A program made the position numbers and the translations under genes. A stretch of DNA of 64,000 nucleotides from positions 124,001 through 188,000 of the forward strand of contig CAWDSF010000004.1 of assembly GCA_963804885.1 (NCBI GenBank), read 5' to 3'. The DNA is from PALSA-1004 sp963804885 (lineage in GTDB: Bacteria; Pseudomonadota; Gammaproteobacteria; Burkholderiales; SG8-41). The notes beneath the pieces were generated by a model. It saw nothing but the letters and a program-made list of their open reading frames with translations. It was not told the DNA's origin and ran no database searches. This document shows, piece after piece, positions 44,646 through 52,820 of the stretch (the stretch's first letter is position 1; every line of letters begins with the position of its first letter).

Positions 44646-45249
44646 ATGGCCGTGATCAGGATCGCTGATAACAACAAGACGTGGCGGGTCCAAGGAGACC
44701 CGCCCTGCGGAGACGACCACCATCACCGAACCGGCCCTCGTCACCGAGTTCCTCGGTCGCCACCAGATCGAGTACGAAGAGTGGACGCCGGATCGGCCGC
44801 TGTCAGCCAGCAGCACCGCCGACGAAGTGCTGGCGGCGTACGCCACCGAAGTCAATGCGCTCAAGGCGCGTGGCGGCTATCAGACCGCCGACGTCATCGA
44901 CGTACAGCCACAGACCCCGAATCTTGACACGATGCTCGCAAAGTTCAGCCGCGAGCACTGGCACGACGAAGACGAGGTCAGGTTCATCGTCGAAGGCCGC
45001 GGACTGTTTCATGTGCATGGACAGGACGATACGGTGTTTGCCATCGAGGTGACGGCGGGCGATCTGATTCGCGTCCCGCGCGGGACGCGGCACTGGTTCG
45101 ATCTCTGTGGCGAACGCCGTATCCGGGCCATCCGGCTGTTTCAGGATGCATCGGGCTGGACGCCCCACTACACGGACAGCGGCCTCGATCGCGGGTTCGA
45201 GCCGATCTGCTTCGGCCCGACCTACCTCGCCTCCCGAACCGTCGCGTGA
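44646..45249 (+). pseudogene. mtnD: Acireductone dioxygenase, reading frame broken by a palindrome insertion
   Basis: The N-terminus MAVIRIADNNKT reads from ATG 44646, two bases after mtnB. A 34-bp insertion then shifts the frame, and TTITEPALVTEFLGRH, REHWHDEDEVRFIVEG (metal His-x-His and Glu) and RVPRGTRHWFDL (last His) continue to the stop. Removing the insertion rebuilds a normal cupin of about 189 residues. As it stands, translation could only begin at an internal GTG (44827), losing the first 50 residues or so. The enzyme oxidises acireductone to the ketoacid precursor of methionine. Salvage may be interrupted in this strain, or the enzyme may act in truncated form. Confidence 0.8.
44677..44715. 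mobile_element. 29-bp GGGTCC palindrome inserted in mtnD with 5-bp direct repeat
   Basis: AGACG at 44677-44681 and again at 44711-44715 flanks a 29-bp unit that contains GGCGGGTC-CAAGGA-GACCCGCC. Deleting one AGACG and the unit (34 bases) restores codons AAG ACG ACC ACC and the mtnD frame. This looks like a target-site duplication made by a small non-autonomous element of the same family as the hairpins at 10055, 40650 and 41782. Confidence 0.7.
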
Positions 45250-45986
45250 GCCCGCTTCCCCGCGGCGTGCGCGCCGTGCTCCTCGACATCGAGGGCACGA
45301 CGACGCCCCTGTCATTCGTCACGCAGGTGCTCTTCCCATACGCACGCGCGCATCTACGCTCGTATCTGGAACAGCACGCAAACGCGGACGCACAGACGTC
45401 GCTTCTCGAGCGTCTGAAAGACGGGCATGACTCCGCCGCGCAACGCGGCGACAACCCGCCGCCGTGGACAGACGCTGCACCTGCACACCGCGTCGCGTCG
45501 GCGGCCGCATTCGCTGAATGGCTGATGGATCGCGACAGCAAGTGCACGCCGCTGAAGGACCTTCAAGGATTGATCTGGGAAGACGGCTATCGGAATGGTG
45601 CACTCACCGGCCAGGTCTTTCCAGACGTGGCTCCGGCGCTCGGTCGCTGGCGGACTCAGGGAATCTCGGCGTCGATCTACTCATCAGGGAGCGTGCTGGC
45701 GCAGCAACTGCTCTTCCGCCACTCGTCAGACGGCGACCTGACACGGCTGCTGCATGCCTACTTCGATACCCGCGTCGGCACCAAAGAAGACGCAACCAGC
45801 TATCAGTCGATCGCGAGCCATCTGAATGTGCCGGCCGCGACGGTACTGTTCCTGTCCGACGTGTCGCGTGAGCTCGACGCGGCCCGGCAAGCAGGGATGG
45901 ATGTTCGCCTCGTGATGCGGCCGGGCAATGCCGCGGTCCCTGACCAGCCGGGTTACCTGCGCGTTAACAGTTTCGAAGGGCTCTGA
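45246..45986 (+). CDS. mtnC: Enolase-phosphatase E1 of methionine salvage
   Basis: The product has 246 residues. It is a HAD-family enzyme with LLDIEGTTTPLSF (nucleophile Asp), SIYSSGSVLAQQLLF (Ser motif), VGTKEDATSYQSIA (Lys) and FLSDVSRELDAA (acidic motif), the MtnC set. It performs the enolase and phosphatase steps that give acireductone. GTG 45246 overlaps the mtnD stop (GTGA), which shows the mtnBDC operon was once continuous. Confidence 0.88.
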   Translation: MSPLPRGVRAVLLDIEGTTTPLSFVTQVLFPYARAHLRSYLEQHANADAQTSLLERLKDGHDSAAQRGDNPPPWTDAAPAHRVASAAAFAEWLMDRDSKCTPLKDLQGLIWEDGYRNGALTGQVFPDVAPALGRWRTQGISASIYSSGSVLAQQLLFRHSSDGDLTRLLHAYFDTRVGTKEDATSYQSIASHLNVPAATVLFLSDVSRELDAARQAGMDVRLVMRPGNAAVPDQPGYLRVNSFEGL

Positions 45987-46017
45987 GACGCCGTGGGCGG
46001 CCGCGCCGTGATGCCAC

Positions 46018-47634
46018 TCAGCGAATCTGTCGTGCTTCCATGGCGACGAGCGTGGGCCGGCCACCCGCGCGATCGATCCGATAGGTCACGCGTACGCGCG
46101 AGGACGGACAGCACTCCGGGTCGGATGGTGTGAACCGCGCGAACTCGGCGGTCAACGCATCCGCAGCCGTGATGCGGACGGCCCCCACTGCCCCATCACG
46201 TCCCACGGTCATCACGCTCGGAGAAATCGTGCCGGCGAACGTACGCCCAACGAAGACGAACAAGTTGAAGGCCGAAGGTTCACAGCCTGCCCCTGCAGCG
46301 TTCATCCCGCCGATGACTTCCAGATCGTCTCGCACGATTTCGCGATCGATGTGGAGAAAAGGCACCCACCCCGCCTTGTTCACTGCGTCAGCAGCCGCAG
46401 ACGTGCCCACCGCGTTCGATTTGCATCGTCGCGAGAGCGCGTCGTGAGTCTCTCCGCCGGACGGCCGCGGCGGAATGCTGCCGCCAGCGTCGTTCCATTT
46501 CGCCAACGCACGCTCGAGCCAGGTCGCCGACGTTTGCGCAGACAGGTGAGCGGTGGCCAGCATCAGCACGGCAAGCAGGACTGCGACCGGGTTTTTCAAC
46601 GCCTTCGCCAGTTCCCGGAGCTTCTGGCGCTCGCCCATCGTGATGATCACATCACCTGACTCCAGCCGGAGGTCGGCCTGCGGATTGAACTGCATCGCTC
46701 CGCTTTCACGGCGCACCGCCAGCACGATCGCACCATAGGTTCGCCCGAGGTGCGCCTCGGCCAGCGTCTTCGATGCGAGCGCGCTTCCTGGAGCGACCGG
46801 CATCTGTTCGATTTCGAGCTCGAGATCCGTCCGGCCGAAGGCCGACGCCACATCAAGGAAGTTCACCACGTGGGGTCTCATCAGCGATTGCGCGAGCCGA
46901 TGACCGATGTAGCTGTACGGCGTGAGCACGGTCGTGGCTCCGGCGCGCCGCAGCTTTTCCTCCGCCTGCTCGTCGCTGGCGCGCACGGCGATCTGCAGCG
47001 TCGGGTTGAGCACTTTGGCCGACAGCGTCACATAGACGTTTTCGGCATCGCTGGCGATTGCCGACACGAGCCCGGCCGCGCTATCGATTCGCGCCCGGCG
47101 GAGTGTCTCATCGTTCGATGCATCAGCCATCATCGTAAGAACGCCGATCCCCTCGCCCCATTTCAACCGCGCCGGATCGTTGTCGATCAGTACCACCTTC
47201 GCACCGCTGCGTAACAGTTCGAGCACGACACTGCGACCCACGCGCCCGGCGCCGCAGACGATGTAGTGCCCTGTGATCTGTTGAAGCATGCGATTTCTCC
47301 GTCGTCCCCCGAAGTAGTCGACCAGTTCCAGGCGCAGCAGCGCATCTCCGACGACCGCGATCGACAGGAACACCGTCGCCACTCCGCCGAGCATCACGAA
47401 TGCCGCAAACACCCGGCCGCTGTGGGAAAGCGGATGCACCTCGCCGTAGCCGACCGTCGTCAGTGTCATCAGCGTCATGTAGAACGCGTCGAACGGCGGC
47501 CATCCTTCGATAACTGAGAAACCGATCGTGCCGATGCCCAGAGCCACGGAAATCGCGCCACTGACGATCAGGAATCGCCATCTGAGGATCGCCGCCGTGT
47601 GCTCGGTCGCCAAGCCGCGTGATGGCAGACTCAT
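46018..47634 (-). CDS. Voltage-independent K+ channel with RCK domains, fused to a signal-like helix and secreted domain
   Basis: The product has 538 residues. The first 120 form a two-TM channel with the filter TVGYGE (60-65). A TrkA-N domain (HYIVCGAGRVGRSV) and TrkA-C domain (SGDVIITMGERQKL) follow to about 338. Then, without a stop, comes KNPVAVLLAVLMLATAHLSA, which looks like a signal peptide, and about 190 residues with paired cysteines resembling LppP/LprE-type exported proteins (WVPFLHIDREIVRDDLEVIG). Either this is a true three-TM fusion or a lost stop joined two genes. The tail could start alone at a TTG near 46603. Confidence 0.7.
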   Translation of the reverse strand: MSLPSRGLATEHTAAILRWRFLIVSGAISVALGIGTIGFSVIEGWPPFDAFYMTLMTLTTVGYGEVHPLSHSGRVFAAFVMLGGVATVFLSIAVVGDALLRLELVDYFGGRRRNRMLQQITGHYIVCGAGRVGRSVVLELLRSGAKVVLIDNDPARLKWGEGIGVLTMMADASNDETLRRARIDSAAGLVSAIASDAENVYVTLSAKVLNPTLQIAVRASDEQAEEKLRRAGATTVLTPYSYIGHRLAQSLMRPHVVNFLDVASAFGRTDLELEIEQMPVAPGSALASKTLAEAHLGRTYGAIVLAVRRESGAMQFNPQADLRLESGDVIITMGERQKLRELAKALKNPVAVLLAVLMLATAHLSAQTSATWLERALAKWNDAGGSIPPRPSGGETHDALSRRCKSNAVGTSAAADAVNKAGWVPFLHIDREIVRDDLEVIGGMNAAGAGCEPSAFNLFVFVGRTFAGTISPSVMTVGRDGAVGAVRITAADALTAEFARFTPSDPECCPSSRVRVTYRIDRAGGRPTLVAMEARQIR

Positions 47635-47665
47635 CTTGCCGTTTCCCAAGGTATCCTACCGCTCA

Positions 47666-48894
47666 ATGCCAGAACGTCGTGCGCCAGACCGTCGTGCGTT
47701 TCTCACCTTCCTCGCCGGCAGCCCGCTGCTGGCGGCGTTTCCGTCGCTGGCCAACGCGCTGCAGCAGGGAGGACTCGAACAGGCCGCGCATGCGCTCGAC
47801 GTCTTCGACTTCGAAGCGGCAGCGCAGAAGGCTCGTGCCTCCCGCTCACTGGGGATACCTGATGAGCGGCGTGGATGGCGAGGCGACGCTGCGGGCGAAT
47901 CGCGACGGCTTCGATCGGTACCAGTTGCGGGCACGGCGCTTCGTCGACGTGAGCAGGATCGATCTGTCCGTCACGTTGTTCGGACAGACCTACAGTTCGC
48001 CGATCGTCCTCTGCCCCATTGGCAGCGCCGGCGCGTTTCATGCCGACGGCGAGAAGGCCGCTGCCGCCGCTGCCAAGGCGCGCAATCAGCTCATCATGAT
48101 GTCGACGCAGGCCACCTTCGGAGTCGAGGACATCACGCAAGGCGCGAGGCGGAGCGATCTGGTATCAGCTCTACACGACGAGCAGCTTCGACGTGACCAG
48201 GAAGCTCGTTGCGCGCGCGGAAGCGGCGGGCTGTCCGGCGGTGGCGGTCACCATCGACACGCCGAACGGTCGAAACACGGTGACGGCCACGCGTCTGGCG
48301 CGTACTGACACTCGGCAGTGCTCGGCCTGTCACAGCGACGCGACCGGCGACCGCATGAACCCGCGACGCGGCGGCGTGCTGAGCACGAAGCCGATGTTCT
48401 CGGGCCTGGACGTGCAGGGAGTCGGCCTGACATCACCCTCGTTGACGTGGGATTTCGTCAAGCGGCTCAAGGACATCACCAGGATGAAGGTGCTGCTGAA
48501 GGGACTCGAGAGCGGAGACGACGCCGCGCTGGCAGTCAAGAATGGCGCCGATGGCATCGTCATCTCGAACCATGGCGGCCGCGCGACCGAAACGGGTCGA
48601 GGCACGATCGAGTGCGTCGCCGAAGTGGCTGCCGTGGTCAAAGGACGTGTGCCGATTCTGGTCGATGGCGGATTCCGTCGCGGCACCGACGTCTTCAAGG
48701 CGCTGGCGCTCGGTGCGAGTGCGGTCGGCGTCGGCCGTCCCTATGTCTGGGGCCTGGCCGCGTTCGGCCAGCAGGGGGTCGAGCGTGTGCTCGAGATCCT
48801 CGACAACGAGCTGCGGCTGGCAATGATCGGGTGCGGCACGCCGAACGTTCGGGACATCGGCAGCGCGTCGATCATCGACAAGCGCCGCGTGTAG
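47666..48894 (+). CDS. FMN-dependent alpha-hydroxy acid dehydrogenase/oxidase (LldD-like), Tat signal, two frameshifts
   Basis: The reconstructed protein is about 408 residues. A Tat-like start (DRRAFLTFLAGSPLLAAF) is unusual for this family. Frame changes of one extra base each lie near 47850 and 48145. The TIM-barrel blocks follow: ITQARGGAIWYQLYT, VAVTIDTPNGRNTVTA, VLLKGLESGDDAALAV, the active-site His in VISNHGGRATETGRGT, and ILVDGGFRRGTDVFKALALG (FMN phosphate). An insert with CSACHSDATGDRM contains a CxxCH haem-c-like motif. It should oxidise a 2-hydroxy acid such as lactate; export and a possible haem suggest a periplasmic dehydrogenase. Confidence 0.7.
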
Positions 48895-48922
48895 CGACCC
48901 ACAGTTGTTTCTGGAGCGAGCG

Positions 48923-49963
48923 ATGAGCGAAGCTGCCGCTGCGGTCGACCTGCGGAGCGACACGGTCACGCGTCCGACCCCGACCATGCGCCGCGCCATG
49001 GCCGAAGCGGTGGTCGGCGACGACGTGTTCGGCGACGACCCGACCGTGAAGGCGCTCGAACGCCGTGCGGCCGATCTGGCCGGCAAGGAAGCGGGCCTCT
49101 ACGTCCCGAGCGGGACGATGGGCAATCAGCTCGCCGTGGCTGCGCAGACCGCGCCTGGCGACGAGGTGCTCGTCGAAGCCGACAGCCATATCTTCAAGTA
49201 CGAGCAGGGGGGCATCGCCGTCAACTCCGGCTGCCTGGCCAACATCGTTCACGGCCGTGGCGGTGTGCTTGAGGCGGACGCGTTGATATCAGCTGTTCGA
49301 GAGGAGGACGACCACAACGCGCGACTGACGCTCGTCTGTGCCGAGAACACGCACAACCGGGCAGGAGGAACGATCGCGCCGCTCGCTACGCTCGCAGAAC
49401 TGAGCACGGCAGCCTGGTCACGAGAAGTGCGCGTTCACCTCGATGGGGCCCGGCTGTGGAACGCGAGCGTGGCGACTGGCATTCCGATCCGCGCGTGGGC
49501 GGCGTGCGCCGACACGGTGATGATGTGCTTTTCGAAGGGCCTGGGCGCCCCCGTTGGCTCGATTCTCGTCGGCTCTGGCGAGGTGATTCAGCGAGCCCGT
49601 CGAATTCGCAAGCGCTGGGGTGGTGGCATGCGGCAGGTCGGCATTCTCGCGGCAGCGTGTCTGCACGCGCTCGACTGCCACGTCGATCGTCTCGCGGAGG
49701 ATCACGCGCGCGCACGGCGGCTCGCGGGCGGCTTCCGGCAGGTGCATGGGTTAAGCGCGCCGGATCCCGAAACGAACATCGTCCTCGTCGATATCGACAA
49801 TCCGGCAGTTGACCCCGGGGCGCTCGTCAGCTCGCTGGATTCCCGCGGCGTGAGGCTGCTGCAGTTCGGTTCCAGACGGCTGCGGGCGGTCGTGCACCTG
49901 GACGTGGATGACGAAGGCATCGAGCGTGCGATCCACGCCATGCGTGCTGCGACCGCAGATTAG
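48923..49963 (+). CDS. ltaE: Low-specificity L-threonine aldolase
   Basis: The product has 346 residues. It is a PLP fold-type I enzyme: VDLRSDTVTRPTPTMRRAMA, VGDDVFGDDPTV, PSGTMGNQLAV, LENTHN-like CAENTHNRAGG, VHLDGARLWNA and the PLP lysine in MMCFSKGLGAPVGS are all present. It cleaves threonine or allo-threonine to glycine and acetaldehyde. ATG 48923 has GGAG six bases upstream. It follows the hydroxy-acid dehydrogenase by 28 bases and precedes a small membrane protein by seven, so it may be part of a short operon. Confidence 0.88.
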   Translation: MSEAAAAVDLRSDTVTRPTPTMRRAMAEAVVGDDVFGDDPTVKALERRAADLAGKEAGLYVPSGTMGNQLAVAAQTAPGDEVLVEADSHIFKYEQGGIAVNSGCLANIVHGRGGVLEADALISAVREEDDHNARLTLVCAENTHNRAGGTIAPLATLAELSTAAWSREVRVHLDGARLWNASVATGIPIRAWAACADTVMMCFSKGLGAPVGSILVGSGEVIQRARRIRKRWGGGMRQVGILAAACLHALDCHVDRLAEDHARARRLAGGFRQVHGLSAPDPETNIVLVDIDNPAVDPGALVSSLDSRGVRLLQFGSRRLRAVVHLDVDDEGIERAIHAMRAATAD

Positions 49964-49970
49964 TCCAACG

Positions 49971-50405
49971 ATGAAGACGTTCCATTACGAGCATCGCGAC
50001 CAGCCTCTGCTGCCCCGTGCGCATTTCGTGCACCGGATCCTCGTGCACTTCGCGTTTGCGATTGCGCTCGTGGCGGAGTCACTGGTCATCGGCATGGTTG
50101 GCTACGTGTACTTCGAGCAGATGTCGTGGATCGACGCGTTCGTGAACGCGGCCATGCTGCTCGGCGGGATGGGGCCAGTGAATCCGCTGACGACGACCGC
50201 CGGCAAGCTCTTCGCGGGCTGCTATGCCCTGTTCGCCGGCCTTGTCTTTCTCATCGTTGCCGGCGTCATCCTTGGCCCGGTGTTTCATCGCGTTCTGCAC
50301 CGGTTCCATCTGGACGAGCGCAGCCTGACGCCGACGCTCCGTGGAGGCGAGTCAGCAGATCATCGCGGCTACTTCAGCGGGTCAGGCGTCTCAATCCCTC
50401 GGTGA
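49971..50405 (+). CDS. Small two-TM ion-channel-like membrane protein
   Basis: The product has 144 residues. Helix one (FAFAIALVAESLVIGMVGYV), a pore-helix-like loop (AFVNAAMLLGGMGPVNPLTT) and helix two (LFAGCYALFAGLVFLIVAGV) match the Ion_trans_2 two-TM plan, but the filter region reads GGMGPVNP rather than TVGYGD. It is probably an ion channel relative of unknown selectivity. The last 30 residues overlap the convergent VOC gene by 32 bases. Confidence 0.6.
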   Translation: MKTFHYEHRDQPLLPRAHFVHRILVHFAFAIALVAESLVIGMVGYVYFEQMSWIDAFVNAAMLLGGMGPVNPLTTTAGKLFAGCYALFAGLVFLIVAGVILGPVFHRVLHRFHLDERSLTPTLRGGESADHRGYFSGSGVSIPR

Positions 50406-51252
50406 GCTCGATCGTCGTGCCCCATGGATCGGTCAGTGTGGCGGTGGCGAGGCCATCGGCACTGCGGGCATACGGTGTCTCGAATGCCACCCCCATCGAC
50501 TGCAGGCGTTTACAGAATGCTTCCAGGCCAGTGACCTCGAAGCCGATGTGATCGAGCATCCGTCCCTTCGTCGGCGCTGTGGGCATCGGCGCGGCACTGA
50601 TGTTGACGTTCATGCCCGGCAGGTCCACCGCCTCGTAGTTGCTCCGCTTGCCGGGCACGCCTCCGAACATCCGCGTATACCACGCCTTCGCCTCTGCGAC
50701 CTTACCCTCCGGCACGTTCAAATGCATGTGGTGGAAAGCGATCGGCACGCCGACCGGCCGATTGTGACGCGCCGCCACCGGATCGGGCGGGCCGCTGTCC
50801 TGCGTGAACGTCAGGTTCAGCGCTGCGTCCTCGAACAGCTCGATGCGCTCACCTTCGGGCGTGTTCGTATTTCCCACGCCGGGAAACCTGTCGAGCCGCT
50901 GCACCTTCACCCCGCGCGCTTCGAGTTCCGCGAACGTCGGCACGCGAAACGCCACGTGATTCACCACCGAGCCTTCGCTGCGGCCAACGGATTCCCGGGC
51001 CGTGAGGAACACGAGCGCGCCGTTGACCATGACTACGGCTTCACGCGGAAGTCTGGACACGACGACAGCATCGGGCCGTCCTGCGAGCATCGTCCAGAAT
51101 CGCACGTGCTCTTCGACGTTCTTCACGGAGTAATGCACGTGCCCCATCGACACGCCAGCCGCATTCGGCGGGGCGAGCTGCGCGTGCGCTGGCGCTGCCA
51201 GCATGACGGAGATCAGCACCACCGCTGCACCGGTTGCCGCGTTCCTAACCAC
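50374..51252 (-). CDS. Exported two-domain VOC (glyoxalase-fold) protein
   Basis: The product has 292 residues with a signal peptide (AAVVLISVMLAAPAHAQ). Two VOC modules follow: MGHVHYSVKNVEEHVRFWTM to IELFEDAALNLTF, and FHHMHLNVPEGKVAEAKAWY to DPWGTTIELTEGLR. The HVHYSV and HHMHLNV histidines and the late Glu residues could bind metal. Export is uncommon in this fold. The GTG start overlaps the upstream catalase-like gene by eight bases, indicating co-transcription. Confidence 0.7.
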   Translation of the reverse strand: MVRNAATGAAVVLISVMLAAPAHAQLAPPNAAGVSMGHVHYSVKNVEEHVRFWTMLAGRPDAVVVSRLPREAVVMVNGALVFLTARESVGRSEGSVVNHVAFRVPTFAELEARGVKVQRLDRFPGVGNTNTPEGERIELFEDAALNLTFTQDSGPPDPVAARHNRPVGVPIAFHHMHLNVPEGKVAEAKAWYTRMFGGVPGKRSNYEAVDLPGMNVNISAAPMPTAPTKGRMLDHIGFEVTGLEAFCKRLQSMGVAFETPYARSADGLATATLTDPWGTTIELTEGLRRLTR

Positions 51253-52219
51253 TGACGGCCTGCGATCCCCGGAACTGCTGCATGGCTTCGTAGATCGCGC
51301 GTCGCACGCGATTCATCGCGCCAAGCGGACGATGTGGTGGGAGCGAATGCCACGGGTTGAATGATGTGCGCTCACACACGTGCTCCCGGCCGGGCACGTC
51401 GATCGATTGACGCGGAATCCGCACTTCAGCCACGCGCACGTACGGCGAGTCGCGCTCGCTCCACTCCTCGCTCGCATCCTCGATGGGCATCGTCCGGGCG
51501 TCACGCTGAAACTGCACACAGAAGTCGAACGCGGCGTGCTCCGTCGAGAGCCGCCTACGCAGCGCGTCCTGCAGATACGTGTCGGTCAGGGTCGGTTGGC
51601 GATGATGTGCGCTCGACTGCGGACGGACGATGTATTTGACCGCGCGGCCATCGCCGAACAGGTAGGGTGTCGTGCTCCAGTACGGAATGTCGAGGTGACT
51701 GGATGGCTGCTGTCGTGACGCGAAGGCGATGCGGGCGGCGCGGGGGTGCGTGAGGAAGTAGCTCGCACGCCGCCAGCCGCCGGCTTCATTGGCCCGCAGC
51801 AGCTCGAGGAACTCGCGCGGACCAGGCACCATCATCACCGGATGGCTGTTGAGCACGAAGTCCTGCTCGTCGACGCCCGGCGACAGGTTCTCGGCTCCGA
51901 CACCACGCACTTTGATCGACATTCCACGTACATCTTTCTCACGATCGGATGCGGAAGAGGCGTTCGCGAAACGGATCCAGGCGCTGTAACTGCGCGGTTG
52001 CTGAAACAATCCGACCTTGAGTTCATCCGCCAGGCCGGTAGCTACAGTGAATTCGGCGTCGACACAGCCGGATGCACGAGCCTGGTTGAACCGGCGGATC
52101 GTCCCGGTGGGATGACGAGCCGCGCTGGCCGCTTTCAGGAACGCAATGAAATCGGCCGTGACGGATTGTTCGTCGTGCGCGATCGTCTCGCGCGCGAGAT
52201 CCACTGTCGAACCTGGCAT
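51245..52219 (-). CDS. Catalase-family haem protein (SrpA-like)
   Basis: The product has 324 residues, smaller than true catalases. FNQARASGCVDAEFTV, PRSYSAWIRFANASSASDRE, DVRGMSIKVRGV and DEQDFVLNSHPVMMVPGPRE follow the truncated catalase-related family, and the end (RTSFNPWHSLPPHRPLGAMNR) carries the usual FNPW and PLG motifs of that group. It may act as a haem peroxidase or fatty-acid hydroperoxide enzyme rather than a catalase. No signal peptide is seen. It overlaps the VOC gene downstream. Confidence 0.7.
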   Translation of the reverse strand: MPGSTVDLARETIAHDEQSVTADFIAFLKAASAARHPTGTIRRFNQARASGCVDAEFTVATGLADELKVGLFQQPRSYSAWIRFANASSASDREKDVRGMSIKVRGVGAENLSPGVDEQDFVLNSHPVMMVPGPREFLELLRANEAGGWRRASYFLTHPRAARIAFASRQQPSSHLDIPYWSTTPYLFGDGRAVKYIVRPQSSAHHRQPTLTDTYLQDALRRRLSTEHAAFDFCVQFQRDARTMPIEDASEEWSERDSPYVRVAEVRIPRQSIDVPGREHVCERTSFNPWHSLPPHRPLGAMNRVRRAIYEAMQQFRGSQAVSG

Positions 52220-52309
52220 GCCGTTACCTCGGGCGACGCGCCGGCATCATACACCTGCGGCGTCCGCCTTCGCGGTGACCTGCTTTCAGGGGACGGGGCG
52301 GCGCGTTCA

Positions 52310-52666
52310 TCAGGACGCTGATCTCGGTGGCAGGCGCCTCATCACGTCCGCGAGGTGCTCGGCAATCAGGGCGATATCCCCTTTCAAGTCCTCGTGAAGG
52401 ACGAGGGCGAAGCGCTTCGACTCCTCGAACTTCTCCCACATCTCCGCTCGATAAGCCTCGAGATCCTGTTTGGTAGCGAAGCCCTTCAGGTCTTCCTTCG
52501 TGGCAAAGGCCTTCAGGTCTTCCTTCGTGGCAAAGCCCTTCAGGTCCTCCTTGGTGGCAAAGGTCTTCAGGTCCTCCTTCGTGGCGAGTGTTGGCAGAAT
52601 CTGCTCGACCGACGATATCCGATGCTCGATATTTTTCACCATGGTCATCACGTTCACCGGAGGCAT
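52310..52666 (-). CDS. Coiled-coil protein with ATKEDLK nonapeptide repeats
   Basis: The product has 118 residues. Five successive nine-residue units (ATKEDLKTF, ATKEDLKGF, ATKEDLKAF, ATKEDLKGF, ATKQDLEAY) sit between helical flanks (MVKNIEHRISSVEQILP and FALVLHEDLKGDIALIAEHL). The design is like small coiled-coil proteins found near toxin or phage genes and many chromosomal orphans. No function is known. The start could be ATG 52666 or one of two later ATGs in the same frame. Confidence 0.6.
   Translation of the reverse strand: MPPVNVMTMVKNIEHRISSVEQILPTLATKEDLKTFATKEDLKGFATKEDLKAFATKEDLKGFATKQDLEAYRAEMWEKFEESKRFALVLHEDLKGDIALIAEHLADVMRRLPPRSAS
52455..52592 (-). repeat. 27-bp tandem repeat inside the coiled-coil gene
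   Basis: Five copies of a 27-bp unit encode the ATKEDLK nonapeptide. The middle units are nearly identical at DNA level, so the array can expand or contract by recombination without changing frame. Confidence 0.75.
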
Positions 52667-52820
52667 CGCTCGAGAACCTCAATGATGTCCGCACCGGCGA
52701 AGCACCGGATCGTAGCATCGTCGCCCTCGTCGGCAAATCGCGGGCCAGTACAGCTCGCAAGTCCGCTTTGATTCAGGTGGTGGAGTCGGGAACACTGCTC
52801 CCGGCGGCGCGGGCAGGCCC

